64,000 nt of DNA from Turnera subulata (taxonomy: Eukaryota > Streptophyta > Magnoliopsida > Malpighiales > Passifloraceae), in the NCBI GenBank assembly GCA_028386065.3, contig JAKUCV010001569.1, positions 1 through 64,000 on the forward strand, written 5' to 3'. Under the pieces are notes generated by a model. That model was not told where the DNA came from and did no database searches. It worked only from the letters and a program-made list of their open reading frames with translations. The position numbers and the translations under genes are program-made. Of the stretch, positions 11,511 to 22,651 are shown piece after piece; the stretch's first letter is position 1; the number at the start of each line of letters is the position of its first letter.

Positions 11511-13010
11511 GCTGTAGATCTTTTGGGATGTTTGGATACATTTTTATTGTGCTCTTATGTGCATGAGTCTGCTCCTTTTTTTTAGCCGTATGTTGCATTG
11601 TCTTATGCATGCATATAGTGAGTTTGACTATGGATCCGGTGGAGGACACGCACCTGCTGAGGGTCGGAGTGACCCGATATTGTCGTTGAAATGATATGCT
11701 TACCTTTACAGCTTGGGCTTTTGCAAAGTTTGTTTGGTGGAATATCCACTACTTTATTAGAGTCGGTGTAGACTCTTATGTTTCTTGTCTGTGTGAGTAT
11801 ACTATTGTTGCTTTTACCTGTGTTGTTGCCGGAAGCTGTTTTCCTACGGTAACATGTCTGATAGTTTCGGAAATAGAACTGGCCAATGCAAGTAAGAACC
11901 ATCGTTTTGCTTTTGGATGTTATATCTGTTAAGAGATGATCTGATATGATGCTTGCTGATATGATTCTTGTAATCTTGGTGATCATGTTATTAGTGGTTT
12001 GATTCGTTGAGCTTAGGATTTAAATTTACTTTTGAAATTACAATATGGATTTAATCTTAGTCGGAGCTCGAGATGATACTTCTTGAATTAAATTGAGGTT
12101 GATCTAATGGTGTATTTGGCAAAATGTCTTTTAATGGTACTTGAGGTACTTAACTTTGATGAGAATTGCGACATTAACGGTGATGTGATAAAAAGAGTTG
12201 ATCATGTATCTGTTGTTGAGGTTATAGTTCATGTGCTAGATGAGGGTGTTGATAGTATATTCACATTGTGGTTTGTTTTTTTGAGGTGATCTCGAGTATG
12301 TGATTCAGTTGCTAGTTTGTCAAAATATGTGATGAGAGATACGGTGATATTTTTAGTTCTTCATCGAGGAAATCTTGATGTTCGTGCTAAGTATGGCTTG
12401 AAGAACAGATTCATGAGTATGGGTTATGATAGGATGTTTGGGTCTTGAGGAATCCAAGGTGTAGAAATATAACTGTGATACTTCAATAATGATCGGGTTC
12501 TAGTACCTAAGGAATGATCCAGGATATATATGTTTTTGGCTGAATTGGTCTGTGAAAAAGGAAATGGTTCGAGGTTTAAAGCATGAAATATATAGATTAT
12601 TGATTTTTGGTCTTGAGGTACTCACTATAGGAGTGATGATCTTGTTACTGAGGTAAAAATCTTGGGTTCAGTTATTTGGAAATAAGCTTCATGGGTTAAA
12701 AGATTGGATATATATGGTTGAGTGATGATAAATGAAATGCTTACGGGTTTTGGTATTAATTATGTTGAGGATGTTCGGAAAGATTCTTGTGTTAGTGCTT
12801 TGATCTTATGCTCTATTGATCATGGTTGGCTAGAGTCGACGATCGACTTGGTATGTTGGAGGTCTTGCTTGGGAATGTGATTGATGGCCATGATGGTTCT
12901 ACTTGGTAATTTTGGCCAACGGTATCTTGATACCGGGTGACACTTGTTTGTGTTAGTTAAGCACTTGGCTGCTTGACTTATTCTGCAAATTTCGAGGACG
13001 AAATTTTGTT
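11511..13010 (+). other. Non-coding interior of the Tekay-like element
   Basis: No gag, protease, reverse transcriptase or integrase motif in any frame; short open frames only. The last 50 bp (ctgcaaatttcgaggacgaa) is the conserved 3' end of Tekay-type pol. The element is therefore a large non-autonomous derivative. Confidence 0.6.
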
Positions 13011-13023
13011 AAGTGGGGTAGAA
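13011..13023 (+). other. Polypurine tract
   Basis: AAGTGGGGTAGAA immediately precedes the LTR start TGTAACGCCCC at 13025. Confidence 0.75.
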
Positions 13024-13024
13024 C

Positions 13025-13521
13025 TGTAACGCCCCAAATTTTTATCATTTAACTTCTTTGGTATTTTCGAAATTTTTGGAATTTTATTTCCAATTTTACC
13101 CTCGAGGAATTCTCGGATTTTTGGTCGAGGAAATCATTTATTTCCTTGGAAATATTACAATTATATTGGCATTATTCTTTAATCGGGTTTCTTTTGGAAT
13201 TTATATCGCGTTTCGGTGTGAAAGACGAGTTGGAGTAGTTGAACCTAAAACTACGTCGTTTTAGTAAAGGTTAAGAAAAGAAAAAAACAATTTAAAAACA
13301 ATTTACCCTCATCTGTTCCTCTTTTACTCACGCTTGCCATCATCATCTCTCTCACGCTGACACCACCACCCCCATCTTCATCTTCTTCCTCTCCTCTCCT
13401 TGTGAGGCCGCTGCTGTTGGGACGTCATGCCGTTGCCGTCTGTGTGTTGTAGCCAGTGAAGGACTCGAGGCGGAGGATGCGAGGCGAGGTGAGGGAGACG
13501 GGCAGTGGCTCGAGGACGGGG
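13025..13521 (+). repeat. Proximal part of Tekay-like LTR
   Basis: It starts TGTAACGCCCC, as does the LTR at 57044. It contains the shared blocks 'ggaattttatttccaatttt' and 'aaactacgtcgtttt'. It stops just after cagtggctcgaggacgggg. Confidence 0.75.
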
Positions 13522-13719
13522 TTTTTCGTCACCACATGTACAGAAGAAGTAAAAGAAGAAGAAGAAAAGAAAAAAAAGGATACCCTGTTAAACAATGCCC
13601 TTTTAAAAAAAAATAAAAACAATGCTCTTTCATAATTCAGCTTTTTGTAACATGACTCTGTAAAAGAACATGTTGCCCTTTTAAAAACAAAAAATTTAAG
13701 GAGGTCTCTGAAAGGGCGG
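13522..13719. other. Spacer between permuted element and solo LTR
   Basis: AT-rich with A- and T-runs and two 'atgcccttttaaaa'-like repeats. No gene or terminus recognised. Confidence 0.4.
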
Positions 13720-16700
13720 TGTGATACCCTAGGTATACCCTAGAGTATAGAGAAGTATTTACATGATGAGAACCGGATGTAGCTTGGCCTTCCGAGATGT
13801 TCGAGTAGGTTGGATTGGGTATTCGGGAGAAAGTGGATAATGTTAATAGTGTTGATGTTCATATTAGTATGAGCTTAGGCTCGGTAACATGTGCTGGTAT
13901 CGGATTGAGAGTAATGGTGAGCATAGGCTTGGCCTAGTGCACTCAATTGGGCTCGTAGTGATCCGATCGCACGGTTGGCCTAATTTGGTGTCCCGAGTGC
14001 TCGATTTATCCTATCGGTCGGTAAATGGTGGGAAACATTAGAAATGTGATTATTTGGTGTAATAGATTCACTAGAGGCACGATTGGCCAAGGGGATTATC
14101 AGTTGGGTCGATTTGGTGCGAAATAGTGCACAACCGGGGCAATGGTGTGCCCGTCGGTGCACAATTAGGCTCGATGAGGGTAAATACATAATTGGCCAAA
14201 CTGACCAATTAGAATGAGACATGTGGCTCGGGAATAAGCTGCTGGTGGTTTTGGTGTGCAAGCTAGTAGGTTGAGTGTCATGGTTCAATTGGTAGGAAAA
14301 CAAGCACGAGGTGGCACGTGCTTGTGCAAGTGGCAGCACTTAGGCAAGAGGTGGCAAGTGGGAGCTTACTCACCTACTTGCCTATGCTTTAAGGGGGTGA
14401 AGCAGGCACCTCTTACTCATTTTTTCCAGATGCAATTCGTGTAGTGAGAGAGAGGGGAAAGAGAGGAAAAGGAGAGAGGTATAGAGGTGAGGCTATGGTG
14501 GTTCTGCTCTCGGGCGGGTTTCCTGTGGTGCGGGTCGACGGTGTCTGTGGTCGGGAGTGTGCTAGTGCTCGGTCGGGTCGATGGTGGCCGAAGGTGTTGG
14601 TTGCTGCTCACAGGTGTTGGGTTGTCGGCACAGGGTTGCTCTCGGGTTTAGAGTCCATCGACGCGTGGATTCTGGCTCGTTATGACGGACTCGGTTTCAT
14701 TTTTATTTGGACAGTGAGGTTTTGGTTCCGGGTAAGGATTCAATTCGTGTATTCTTTTCTTAAATCGATGTAATGATTAGTGGGTGGTTGTTATCGAATC
14801 TGTTTTGCTTGTGGCTGCTTGGGTGATTGGTTGAGGCTAATGATTCTTGCCATGCTGATTTGTTTCGAGTTAATTCTTAATTTGAATGGTCACTGCCCAA
14901 TTGCTGAACTCGGTTATTGGTAAGCTTCCGGCGCCAATAATCTATTGAGGACATTAATAGGCTAGTAACGTGGTGAGCTTTATGTCTTACATTGGCCATG
15001 TAAGTAGTATATAATTAGTAAATGGTTAGTGGAAGTTACTGCTGGTCTCAATAATTGTTTATTGGCCTGTGTTTTAAAACCAGTTAAGCTAAGTTCGGTA
15101 TTGGGGTCCAAAATGGAATGTTGGTGACATTGTTAATTTGATCCAAGCTTAATTATGACCAGGCCTAATGTACTAATAATTAAAAGTGTTTCATGAAATA
15201 TTATTTGGGCTTGTTACTACTAGACTAATCAAAAGATGATGGGATGGACACGAGCATAATGCAAGGTTGAGTTCTGTTAGTCTTCAACTTTTAAGAGTCA
15301 TTAAGGGATGATTTTAAGAGCTGATTCATTTTCCTTCGTATTACGAATTATCTAATAGTCACACTCACTCAGGCCCATTATATTATAAATGTCATCATTG
15401 GGTTCTAAATGAATTTCTTGTTCCTTATATGTTTTATTTTTCAGTGTCAGGTTATAAGTTTTATTGTTTGAACTTAGCATGCATTTCATGGGAAATGTGT
15501 GTGCGCACATATGTGACCTTGTGTCTATGTTTAGGCCTCGGTTGTACATGAGAAGCAACCGGAAAAAGCATTAGTCTCCAAGACGATACTTATATTTCAG
15601 GTGAGGACTTATAAACCTTTGTATGCATTACTGCTTACAATGCTCGGTTAATTGTCTTGGTATAAAAGTGGTAATATTTGTTTGGCACTGAACGCTGTAT
15701 GTGTGTATACCTATTGTGCTAATGTTGCTATTTGCAAAGTGTATTATATTGATGATACCTATGATGTGGTGTGCCTGATTATGTGACCTGTTGTCCGATG
15801 TGATGTATGGTGCCTGTCTAGTATGACTTGTTTAGTTATGATAAACACATGAGATATAGATTGTGGTTCGTGTGGTGACTTGAGGGCTGGAGGCCCAGAT
15901 TTGAAAATAAGATATTAAATCCACACAACCTGTTTGATAATAACGTATGGCAAAACTCTTTATGCATAAATGAGAATAACGAATTATAATAAAGTCTACT
16001 GTGGGGCTGTTGACCGGTTGGTTCGAGCGGGAAGTGTTACCCCTCGGGATTTCATGCGGTTAAGCATGGTATATGCGGTTTAGCATATGGGTCGGTTATG
16101 ACCGGTTCTACCTCCCCTCTTTCTACCTCCCCCTTTCTACCTCCCTCTTTCTCTCTGTCTATCTCCCTCTCTATGGTTATGTTTGGGCTTCGTGGCTGGT
16201 TATATTAGGCTTATGCCCTGGTTGTCTCATGAGACGGGATCGAGCTCGACGCACACAGTAGAGGGCCCTAATAAAATATTAAACCCTAATTAAACATTCA
16301 ACTCTAATAACAATAAAGTACAATGATAATTAAGTGATTCAAGATCTGTGATGGTTTGTAGTTTGATGATGGCTTTTGTTGTGTATTGTGACTTGATTGT
16401 GCACTGTGAATGTTGTAGCTTGATGCTGGTGTATTTGTAGTTGATTTGTATTTGCATATACTGGTTTATTTGTTTGCGGAGACAGTGGTTGGTCTCACCC
16501 CCTCACAGTTTTACACAGGTTAGCTGATCGATGATCAGAAGAGCATATCAGCAGGTGGCGGTGCTTTCCTCTCCTCGGGTCGGATCCATAGAGTTCACTG
16601 CATACATGTTATCATATGTATAGTCTTCCGCTGCATACTCGTTGTTGTGTAATTTGTTGTATAATTGTTCATTGATTATGTTGTTGATATTGTATCCCGG

Positions 16701-17248
16701 GGAGAAGGGCATTTTGGTCACTTCACATGCTATACATTCTTTAATGAATGATTTGGGATACGGGTGTCCCGGGAATGATAAGGGCAATTTGGTCAATCTA
16801 TAATTAATTTATAACTTATATTAATAAATTGGGACACGGGCGTTTTATTTATACTCACCCCCCGTTTCCTCCCCTTGTCTTACAGGTGCGAGATTGAGAG
16901 CACGGGCAGTAGGTCGATGGGTATAGCCAAGTCGGTCTTGTTATTGTATTGCTTTATACATAGAGGTTATGTCTTTGTACACCATGAGTTAATGTCCCTT
17001 GTAGCAATGGTTTTACAACATTAGTGGAGTTGTTTCTATAAATGACTCTTGATTCTCTTTAATTATCTTTGCTGCCTTTGCATTTGTTTATTGGTACGCT
17101 TCCATTAACGCTGCGCATATGAGGTTAGTAACCCGCGAGGCAGAGGCAGCGAGCTTCTGGCTGAGTTGACGAAATGCCTTTGGGCGCCTTGTGGCACATG
17201 GTGGGTGCGCAAGGTACCTGGCCGGTCGCGCTTAGCGGGGGCGTGACA
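13720..17248 (+). mobile_element. Solo LTR, Tekay-related gypsy family
   Basis: It begins TGTGATACCC and ends GGGGCGTGACA, which are near inverted complements, as expected for LTR ends. The 5-mers outside are ggcgg (left) and ggcag (right), a 4-of-5 match to a target duplication. No second LTR or interior is present. 15600-16845 aligns with the distal LTR of the neighbouring permuted element. In that element the LTR ends at the position equivalent to 16845, so 16846-17248 is either a family-specific extension or foreign sequence, and the right end is less certain than the left. Confidence 0.6.
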
Positions 17249-17640
17249 GGCAGTGGTTTGGATGGTGCACATCATAACCAGTTGGCATGGCATGGCATGG
17301 ATGCTCATGGGTCTCTCTACCATTTGGTCTCTGTGGCTTTCGAGAAACGACCTGGTGTTCATCCAGAGACCAGTGCAGGAGGTGTTGTTATCATTATTAG
17401 AGCTTTTGGTTGGCTCATGATCACCCATGCACACTCAATTCCCATACAGTGCCAGTGCAGCAGTAGCGTCCTCAGAGTACTTACTTCAGTCCTGGTCGAG
17501 TTCCAAGTTTATCTGCATTCAATATATACTCGTTTCTTTTTCCATAAATAAAGCAACCGACTTGCATTTAAAAAAATTAGCTAGATATACTTTTTGCTAC
17601 TAATATTGTAATTGTAAGCTATCTGCTTCTCATTATGTGT
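17249..17640. other. Intergenic, downstream of RLK1
   Basis: Higher GC than its surroundings, and open on both strands (for example 17174-17551 plus). It has the look of an old exon, but no protein family was recognised. It is followed by AT-rich DNA with an 'aataaa' at 17546. Confidence 0.3.
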
Positions 17641-17957
17641 TCATAACTAAATAAGCAGTCACTAACAACCTTGAAACAGAGAGAAAAAAAAAAAAGGAAA
17701 GGTAAATGATCCTCAATAGCTCTTCTTCCTCGATTCTCTATTTCTTCAACATATCCTCCTCACAATAATCACTCTACTCCTCTGTTTCTGTTTCACTCCC
17801 TGAAATGATTGCAATGACTGAAATCAACTCTGCTCCCAAAAAAAACAAAAAAAATTGTTGTATATTTTCCAAAAAGGAAAAAATAAGAGAAAATTAACAT
17901 TTCAAATAAAGTGAAACATTACCTGGGGCTGCAGGTTAAGGTTGCGCATTCTGTGTT

Positions 17958-20900
17958 TTAGCTGCTCACAGCAGGTCTTTCAAGTTTGCTTCTGATGGAC
18001 AGGAGTTTCGCAGAAACATTCCCCATGTTCATCCTTCCCTCTGCAAATTCTAAGGAGCAAGCAACACCAATCTCAAATATGGCCATCAAGCATTCCTTCA
18101 CTCTCTTGTTTCTATTCACATTCCCTCCAAATGTTTCCTGAAGCACCACGGGATCCAAGATGTAAGGCAATCGTTCTTCATCGGACAAAGCAACCTTACC
18201 AAATTCGTGGAGGTTCAGCCCGTCTTTGAACATGTCGTGTGTGGGCCTCTTCCCTGTAAACAACTCCAACAAAAGGATGCCATAGCTGTAAACATCCCCA
18301 TATGTTGAAACTCCACTTCCCATTCCATACTCTGCGAGTCATAAAAAATAATAACTATCTGATTTTGATTGAAAAATAAAATCAAATATTCAGCCAAACG
18401 AAAAAGAAATTAAGTTTTACCTGGAGGAGCATAACCTAGAGTTCCTCTTTATTCCAGTAGAACTTGTTTGACTTGTAGGGTTTGTTTCAAGTAGGAATCT
18501 TGCTAATCCGAAATCACCAACATGTGCCGTCATATCATCATTGAGAAGGATATTGCTTGGCTTGATATCGCAATGGACCAGCGGTATCTCGCATTGATGA
18601 TGCAGATAATCCAGCGCACAAGCCACATCAATGGCAATATTTAGCCTTTGAATGAAGCTCAAAGTCTTTGGTGTCTCACCTTCTGTATGTGATGGGGGAT
18701 GATGTAACCACTCGTCTAGGCTTCCATTCGCCATGAACTCATAAACAATAGCTTTGAAGTCTTTTCCTTGATAATCAATACCTGAACAGACAGTTAGTAT
18801 CTTCACAAGATTTCGATGTCTGATGTTGCGCAGGGCCTCACATTCAGCTAGGAAACTTTTAGAAGCTGAAGGGTTCACAAGGTTCAGCACCTTGACTGCA
18901 ATTGTTGTTCTCTCAGCTTCACCAATTATTCCTCTGTACACAGATCCAAAGGTACCTATTCCTATCAAGTTTGTAGTAGAAAATCCATCCGTAGCTCTGA
19001 GCAAACCTTGATAAGACAGCTGCAAATTGCCTAGAGGATCTCCAACATGCTCATCCCTTTTTTTCTTTCTCGAAGAAACATAGAAACAATACAAGACTAA
19101 ACTTGCCCCCATCACTCCCGAAACTGTTGCCACTATCATGACAACAAGGTTGGATCTCTTCTTCTTATGTGTCTGTTTCACTATGCATTTTGGCAAATGA
19201 AATTCAGGAATGCCTCCACACAGCATATTGTTTCCCATCAAGAAAGCTGCACTTGAGTTGCTGAAGACTCCTTTGGTTGGTACTTTCCCCACAAAATCAT
19301 TATGAGAGAGATTTAAGTATTTCAGTACTCTCAATTCCTCAAGAAATAGTGGAATGCTTCCTGTCAAATTGTTATCAGAAAGATCTAATTCTTGGATCCC
19401 TCTAACCAGACTGAGACTTGGAGGTATGCTCCCTTGCAAGAAGTTCCCGTCCATTTTAAGTGTCTCCAAGCTCTCACAATTTCCAATGTCGCTAGGAATT
19501 TCACCAGATAACATGTTATGTGACAGACCAAGTTGGCCGAGATTTCTCAAATTTCCAATTTCCTTGGGAGGGGAACCCCTCAGACCGTTACGCGACAAGT
19601 CTAGAAAGAGTGAGAAGGATTTAATGCCAAATATCTCCAAAGGGATAGTACCAGTGAGATTGTTATCTGACAGATTTAGCCATAACAAGTTTTGGCACTT
19701 ACCAATAGATGAAGGGATGTGGCCTTGAAAATTATTACCTGCTAAACTCAAATAAGTTAATGAGCTGAGATTTCCTATGGATTCTGGAATGTTACCGGAA
19801 AAATCATTTCCGCCAATTTGAAAATCCACAAGCTTTTTCAGCATTTCAATTTCAGTGGGAATGGATCCAGTGAGTTTGTTGTGGTCCAACCATAATGCCT
19901 CCAAATTCTGAAGATCATGAATTCCAGCCGGGATAGTTCCAGAAATTTGGTTGTCGTTTAGAAACAATCTTTCAATTGTAGTTGAGAGGTTGGCTATAGA
20001 TTGAGGCAACATGCCTTTAAAATTGTTTGGACCTATGTCCAGAACTCGTAAACGGGTGGCATTTGATAAAGAGGAAACAAAGCTCAAGTCGTCTTCACTA
20101 CCTCCCAACCTATTTGTGTCAATAATTAATAATTCCAACCTATGGAGTTTCTCCAGATTTGGAACTTTCCCAGTAAATTCATTTTCAGCAATTCCAAATT
20201 CTACCAAATTAGAGGCATTGGATAAGGACACCGGAAGAATGTCAGTAAAATGATTTAATTGAATGTTGAAATACTCCAGAATGGGAAGAGAGATGCCTAA
20301 ATCTCTAGGAAGAGTCCCATGCAATCTGTTTCCAATTACTGACAAAACCTGGATGGAAGACATATTGTATAACAGGGGAGGGATAATACCTGACAAATTA
20401 TTAAATTCGAGGGCTAAGAATTGTAGGTTTCTCAGTTGGGTAAGGGATTCAGGTATGCTTCCACCCAAGTTGTTGAGGGAAGTCCAAAGTTCCACCAAAG
20501 ATGAAAGATTCCCTAAAGAAGGAGGGATGCTTCCGGTCAGCCTGTTTCTGTTAATGTAAAGGTATTGGAGGTTTGGGATAGAACCAAGCTCCTCTGGAAT
20601 TTTTTCAACCAGCCTGTTGTTATCAAGATAGAATGCTATAAGTTTAGAGCAAGCTGACAAGTTGGCTGGGATATTTCCGGTGAAGGAATTGTTGTGTAGC
20701 CCTAGTACTCGCAATCTTGGCAAATGGCTAACTTGAGGTGGGATTTGGCCACAAAAGCTGTTGTTGAAGAGCCATAATTGCCTTAGAAAGCTCAAGTTCC
20801 CAATATGGGGAGACAGGAAGCCTTCAAGTTTTGAGGAGTTGAGGTGCAACTTGGTGACTCTTTGGTGTCTACGGCCACAGGTAACACCATACCACTGGCA

Positions 20901-21104
20901 AAAATGGACAGTTTCGTTCCAGGAGCCCAAAACACCAAAAGGGTCTTTTGTGATTTGGGTTTTGAATTGAAATAAGCTCACTCTATCTGTTTCATTGCCT
21001 ATGGTAGTTGTAGCATATGATGCTGATGAGAAAGTAAAGGGTAGGCAAACAACAATAGCAAGATGGAAAATGGAGGAAAACAAGTAGTAGTGTGCTAATC
21101 CCAT
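17958..21104 (-). pseudogene. RLK1: LRR-XII receptor kinase with kinase frameshift
   Basis: Two coding exons, 21104-18421 and 18331-17958, with an 89-bp intron (GTAAAAC...CGCAG). The protein has a signal peptide (residues 1-29), an LRR N-cap (WNETVHFCQWYGVTC), about 22 LRRs, a membrane helix near 645-670 and a kinase domain. The kinase has GIGTFGSV, AVK, VHCDIKPSN (non-RD, Cys before Asp) and DFG. This is the pattern-recognition receptor class (EFR, Xa21, At3g47570-like) at the plasma membrane. One extra base at about 18443-18450, just before the intron, changes the GTIGYAPP motif of its paralogues to RNSRLCSSR and a stop. Total exon length is 3n+1, consistent with that insertion. As read, the product lacks the activation-segment end and the C-lobe. 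A 3'-UTR intron follows, with its donor at 17922. A TATA box lies 65 bp upstream of the ATG. Confidence 0.85.
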
Positions 21105-21167
21105 TTCTTTGATAGCAATCAGAATATGAGATGGGTTGATGAGGAGGAGAACTGCGTGTGCGTGGTC

Positions 21168-21179
21168 TATATTTATAAA
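21168..21179 (-). promoter_or_regulatory. TATA box of RLK1
   Basis: TTTATAAATATA on the minus strand, 65-75 bp upstream of the RLK1 start codon. RLK2 and RLK3 have a TATA box at the same relative place with similar leader sequence. Confidence 0.65.
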
Positions 21180-21242
21180 AAATTAGAATGACAGTGCACG
21201 CAAGCATTCGTTGTTGATTAATTAATTACTGGTAGTTTAATG

Positions 21243-21490
21243 GTAACAACAACTAAGTCACCATTAAATGGATAAAACAGAGAGAAAAAAACAAAGAAAA
21301 GGCAAATGATCAAGATATCCTCACAATGATCACTGTACTCCCCTGTTTTTGTTTTACTTTCTAAAATGATTGCAATGACTGAAATCAACTCTGTTCCAGA
21401 AAAAAAAAAACAAATTGTTGTATATTTTTCAAAAAAGAGAAAAATAAGAGAAAATTAATATTTCAAGTAAAATAAAATTACCTGGTGCTT
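21243..21490 (-). pseudogene. Ghost 3'-UTR of a lost receptor-kinase copy
   Basis: This stretch repeats the 3'-UTR of RLK1 (about 17660-17930). It includes the end-of-intron block around 'aatgattgcaatgactgaaa', the acceptor CAG|AGTTGATTT and the donor sequence complementary to 'attacctgg'. No kinase sequence is attached at 21490 or beyond. It marks where another tandem copy once ended, or where a duplication break lies. Confidence 0.55.
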
Positions 21491-22330
21491 CCCTTGTTGG
21501 TCCTGTGCTGTGCCCTGCCCATGAGGAAACCTTGAATAAAGACATTGACGGAAATACTGAAATGTCACTACGACGTATTTAGGAAGCAGAACATGCGAAT
21601 GTCTAAGTCTGCAGTATTAGGGTTAGAAATTTCAACCGCATCGTTTTCACCATCACTAATGCAATTTCTATCATCGCTAGCTAGGGAGTATTTGTTTCTT
21701 TGTCTTCTTTTTCTTTTTTGATTTTTCTGGAAACAGATCCCTGGTGTTGCTCCTCCAAAAGACATTAGTTTCCGATTGAGACTGTTTCGAAATAAGTTGA
21801 GTTGATGGAAACATGCAAGGATAGACCAAGACCACTCAGAGTCTTCTCTTTCTCAGCCGTGAACCATAATTACTGAAGTTGATGTAGATAAGGAAGAAAG
21901 AAATGACCAAGACAATTATAATCACATACTTGCAACCCAACAATATATTAATTTTGGATAAATTTTTCTGTTATGTGCATTGTTATTAATTTTGGATAAT
22001 TTCTTTCACAATCTGAACACAACATCCGTAGTAGCAACATTACAGAGTTTTAGACATGTCTAGAGAACCTTCGGGTAGGACACCTTTACGCAGTCGCAAA
22101 ATACATAAAATTGGAAGATCAGAATTAGTGGTAAGGGATGGGAGGGAGGGGAGTGGAAGACCGCCATGTACTCTGGTCACTGAATTGGGCTCTGCTGGAG
22201 AATGTGAATAACTTTGAAGCCACCATAAAATGGAAATTAAATCCAGGAGGAAATCTAGTCACATTAAAGGTTGAGGAGAGCTTTAACCAAAAAAAATAAA
22301 ATAAAATTGACAATTCAATATACTCATTCA
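21491..22330. other. Intergenic between RLK1 and RLK2
   Basis: No gene identified. 21570-21600 ('cgtatttaggaagcagaaca') recurs in variant form near 26355, 27770 and 50745, so a flank module was duplicated with the receptor genes. 22080-22280 is exon-like in composition but not recognised. Confidence 0.35.
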
Positions 22331-22651
22331 GATGAATGATTCAGTTTCTTAACTGATTCACAAATTCGTGGATGTAATTTTATTACTAAATTTAATAAAC
22401 TGGTTAAAAGAAGATACATCTGGAACAAGTTTATATAGGATATATAAGACACAAACGAAAAAGAAAACAACCATAACAACGCATATACAATTAATCTACG
22501 CAATGAAGCCTGCATGGCAAATTCACCTGACGAACTTGGACACTGGAATGACCCTGTTCCAAAAGAAAATTTCAAATGATTGCATTTTTTTCCTAAGAAA
22601 AAAAAAATATTAACAGTTCATGTAAACTGCAATATTACCTGCAGGTTTTTG

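Larger units (their letters stand above)
8916..13521 (+). mobile_element. Ty3/gypsy (Tekay/Del-like) non-autonomous element, circularly permuted
   Basis: Order on the plus strand: distal LTR part (8916-11494), primer site, 1.5-kb interior with no gag or pol, the terminal motif 'ttcgaggacgaaattttgtt', polypurine tract AAGTGGGGTAGAA, and proximal LTR part (13025-13521). The missing first ~0.5 kb of the left LTR and the missing rest of the right LTR are complementary, and both breaks fall in the same sequence, cagtggctcgaggacgggg (8916-8934 and 13503-13521). The two parts together give about 3.05 kb, close to the 3,010-bp LTR of the related element at 57044. This order is what one would get if a one-LTR circle had been opened inside the LTR. 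Confidence 0.65.

Noticed and set aside
18823..20559. Antisense open frames opposite the LRR exons (also in RLK2 and RLK3)
   Set aside because: They recur at equal positions because the LRR coding strand has periodic codons; they are shadows.
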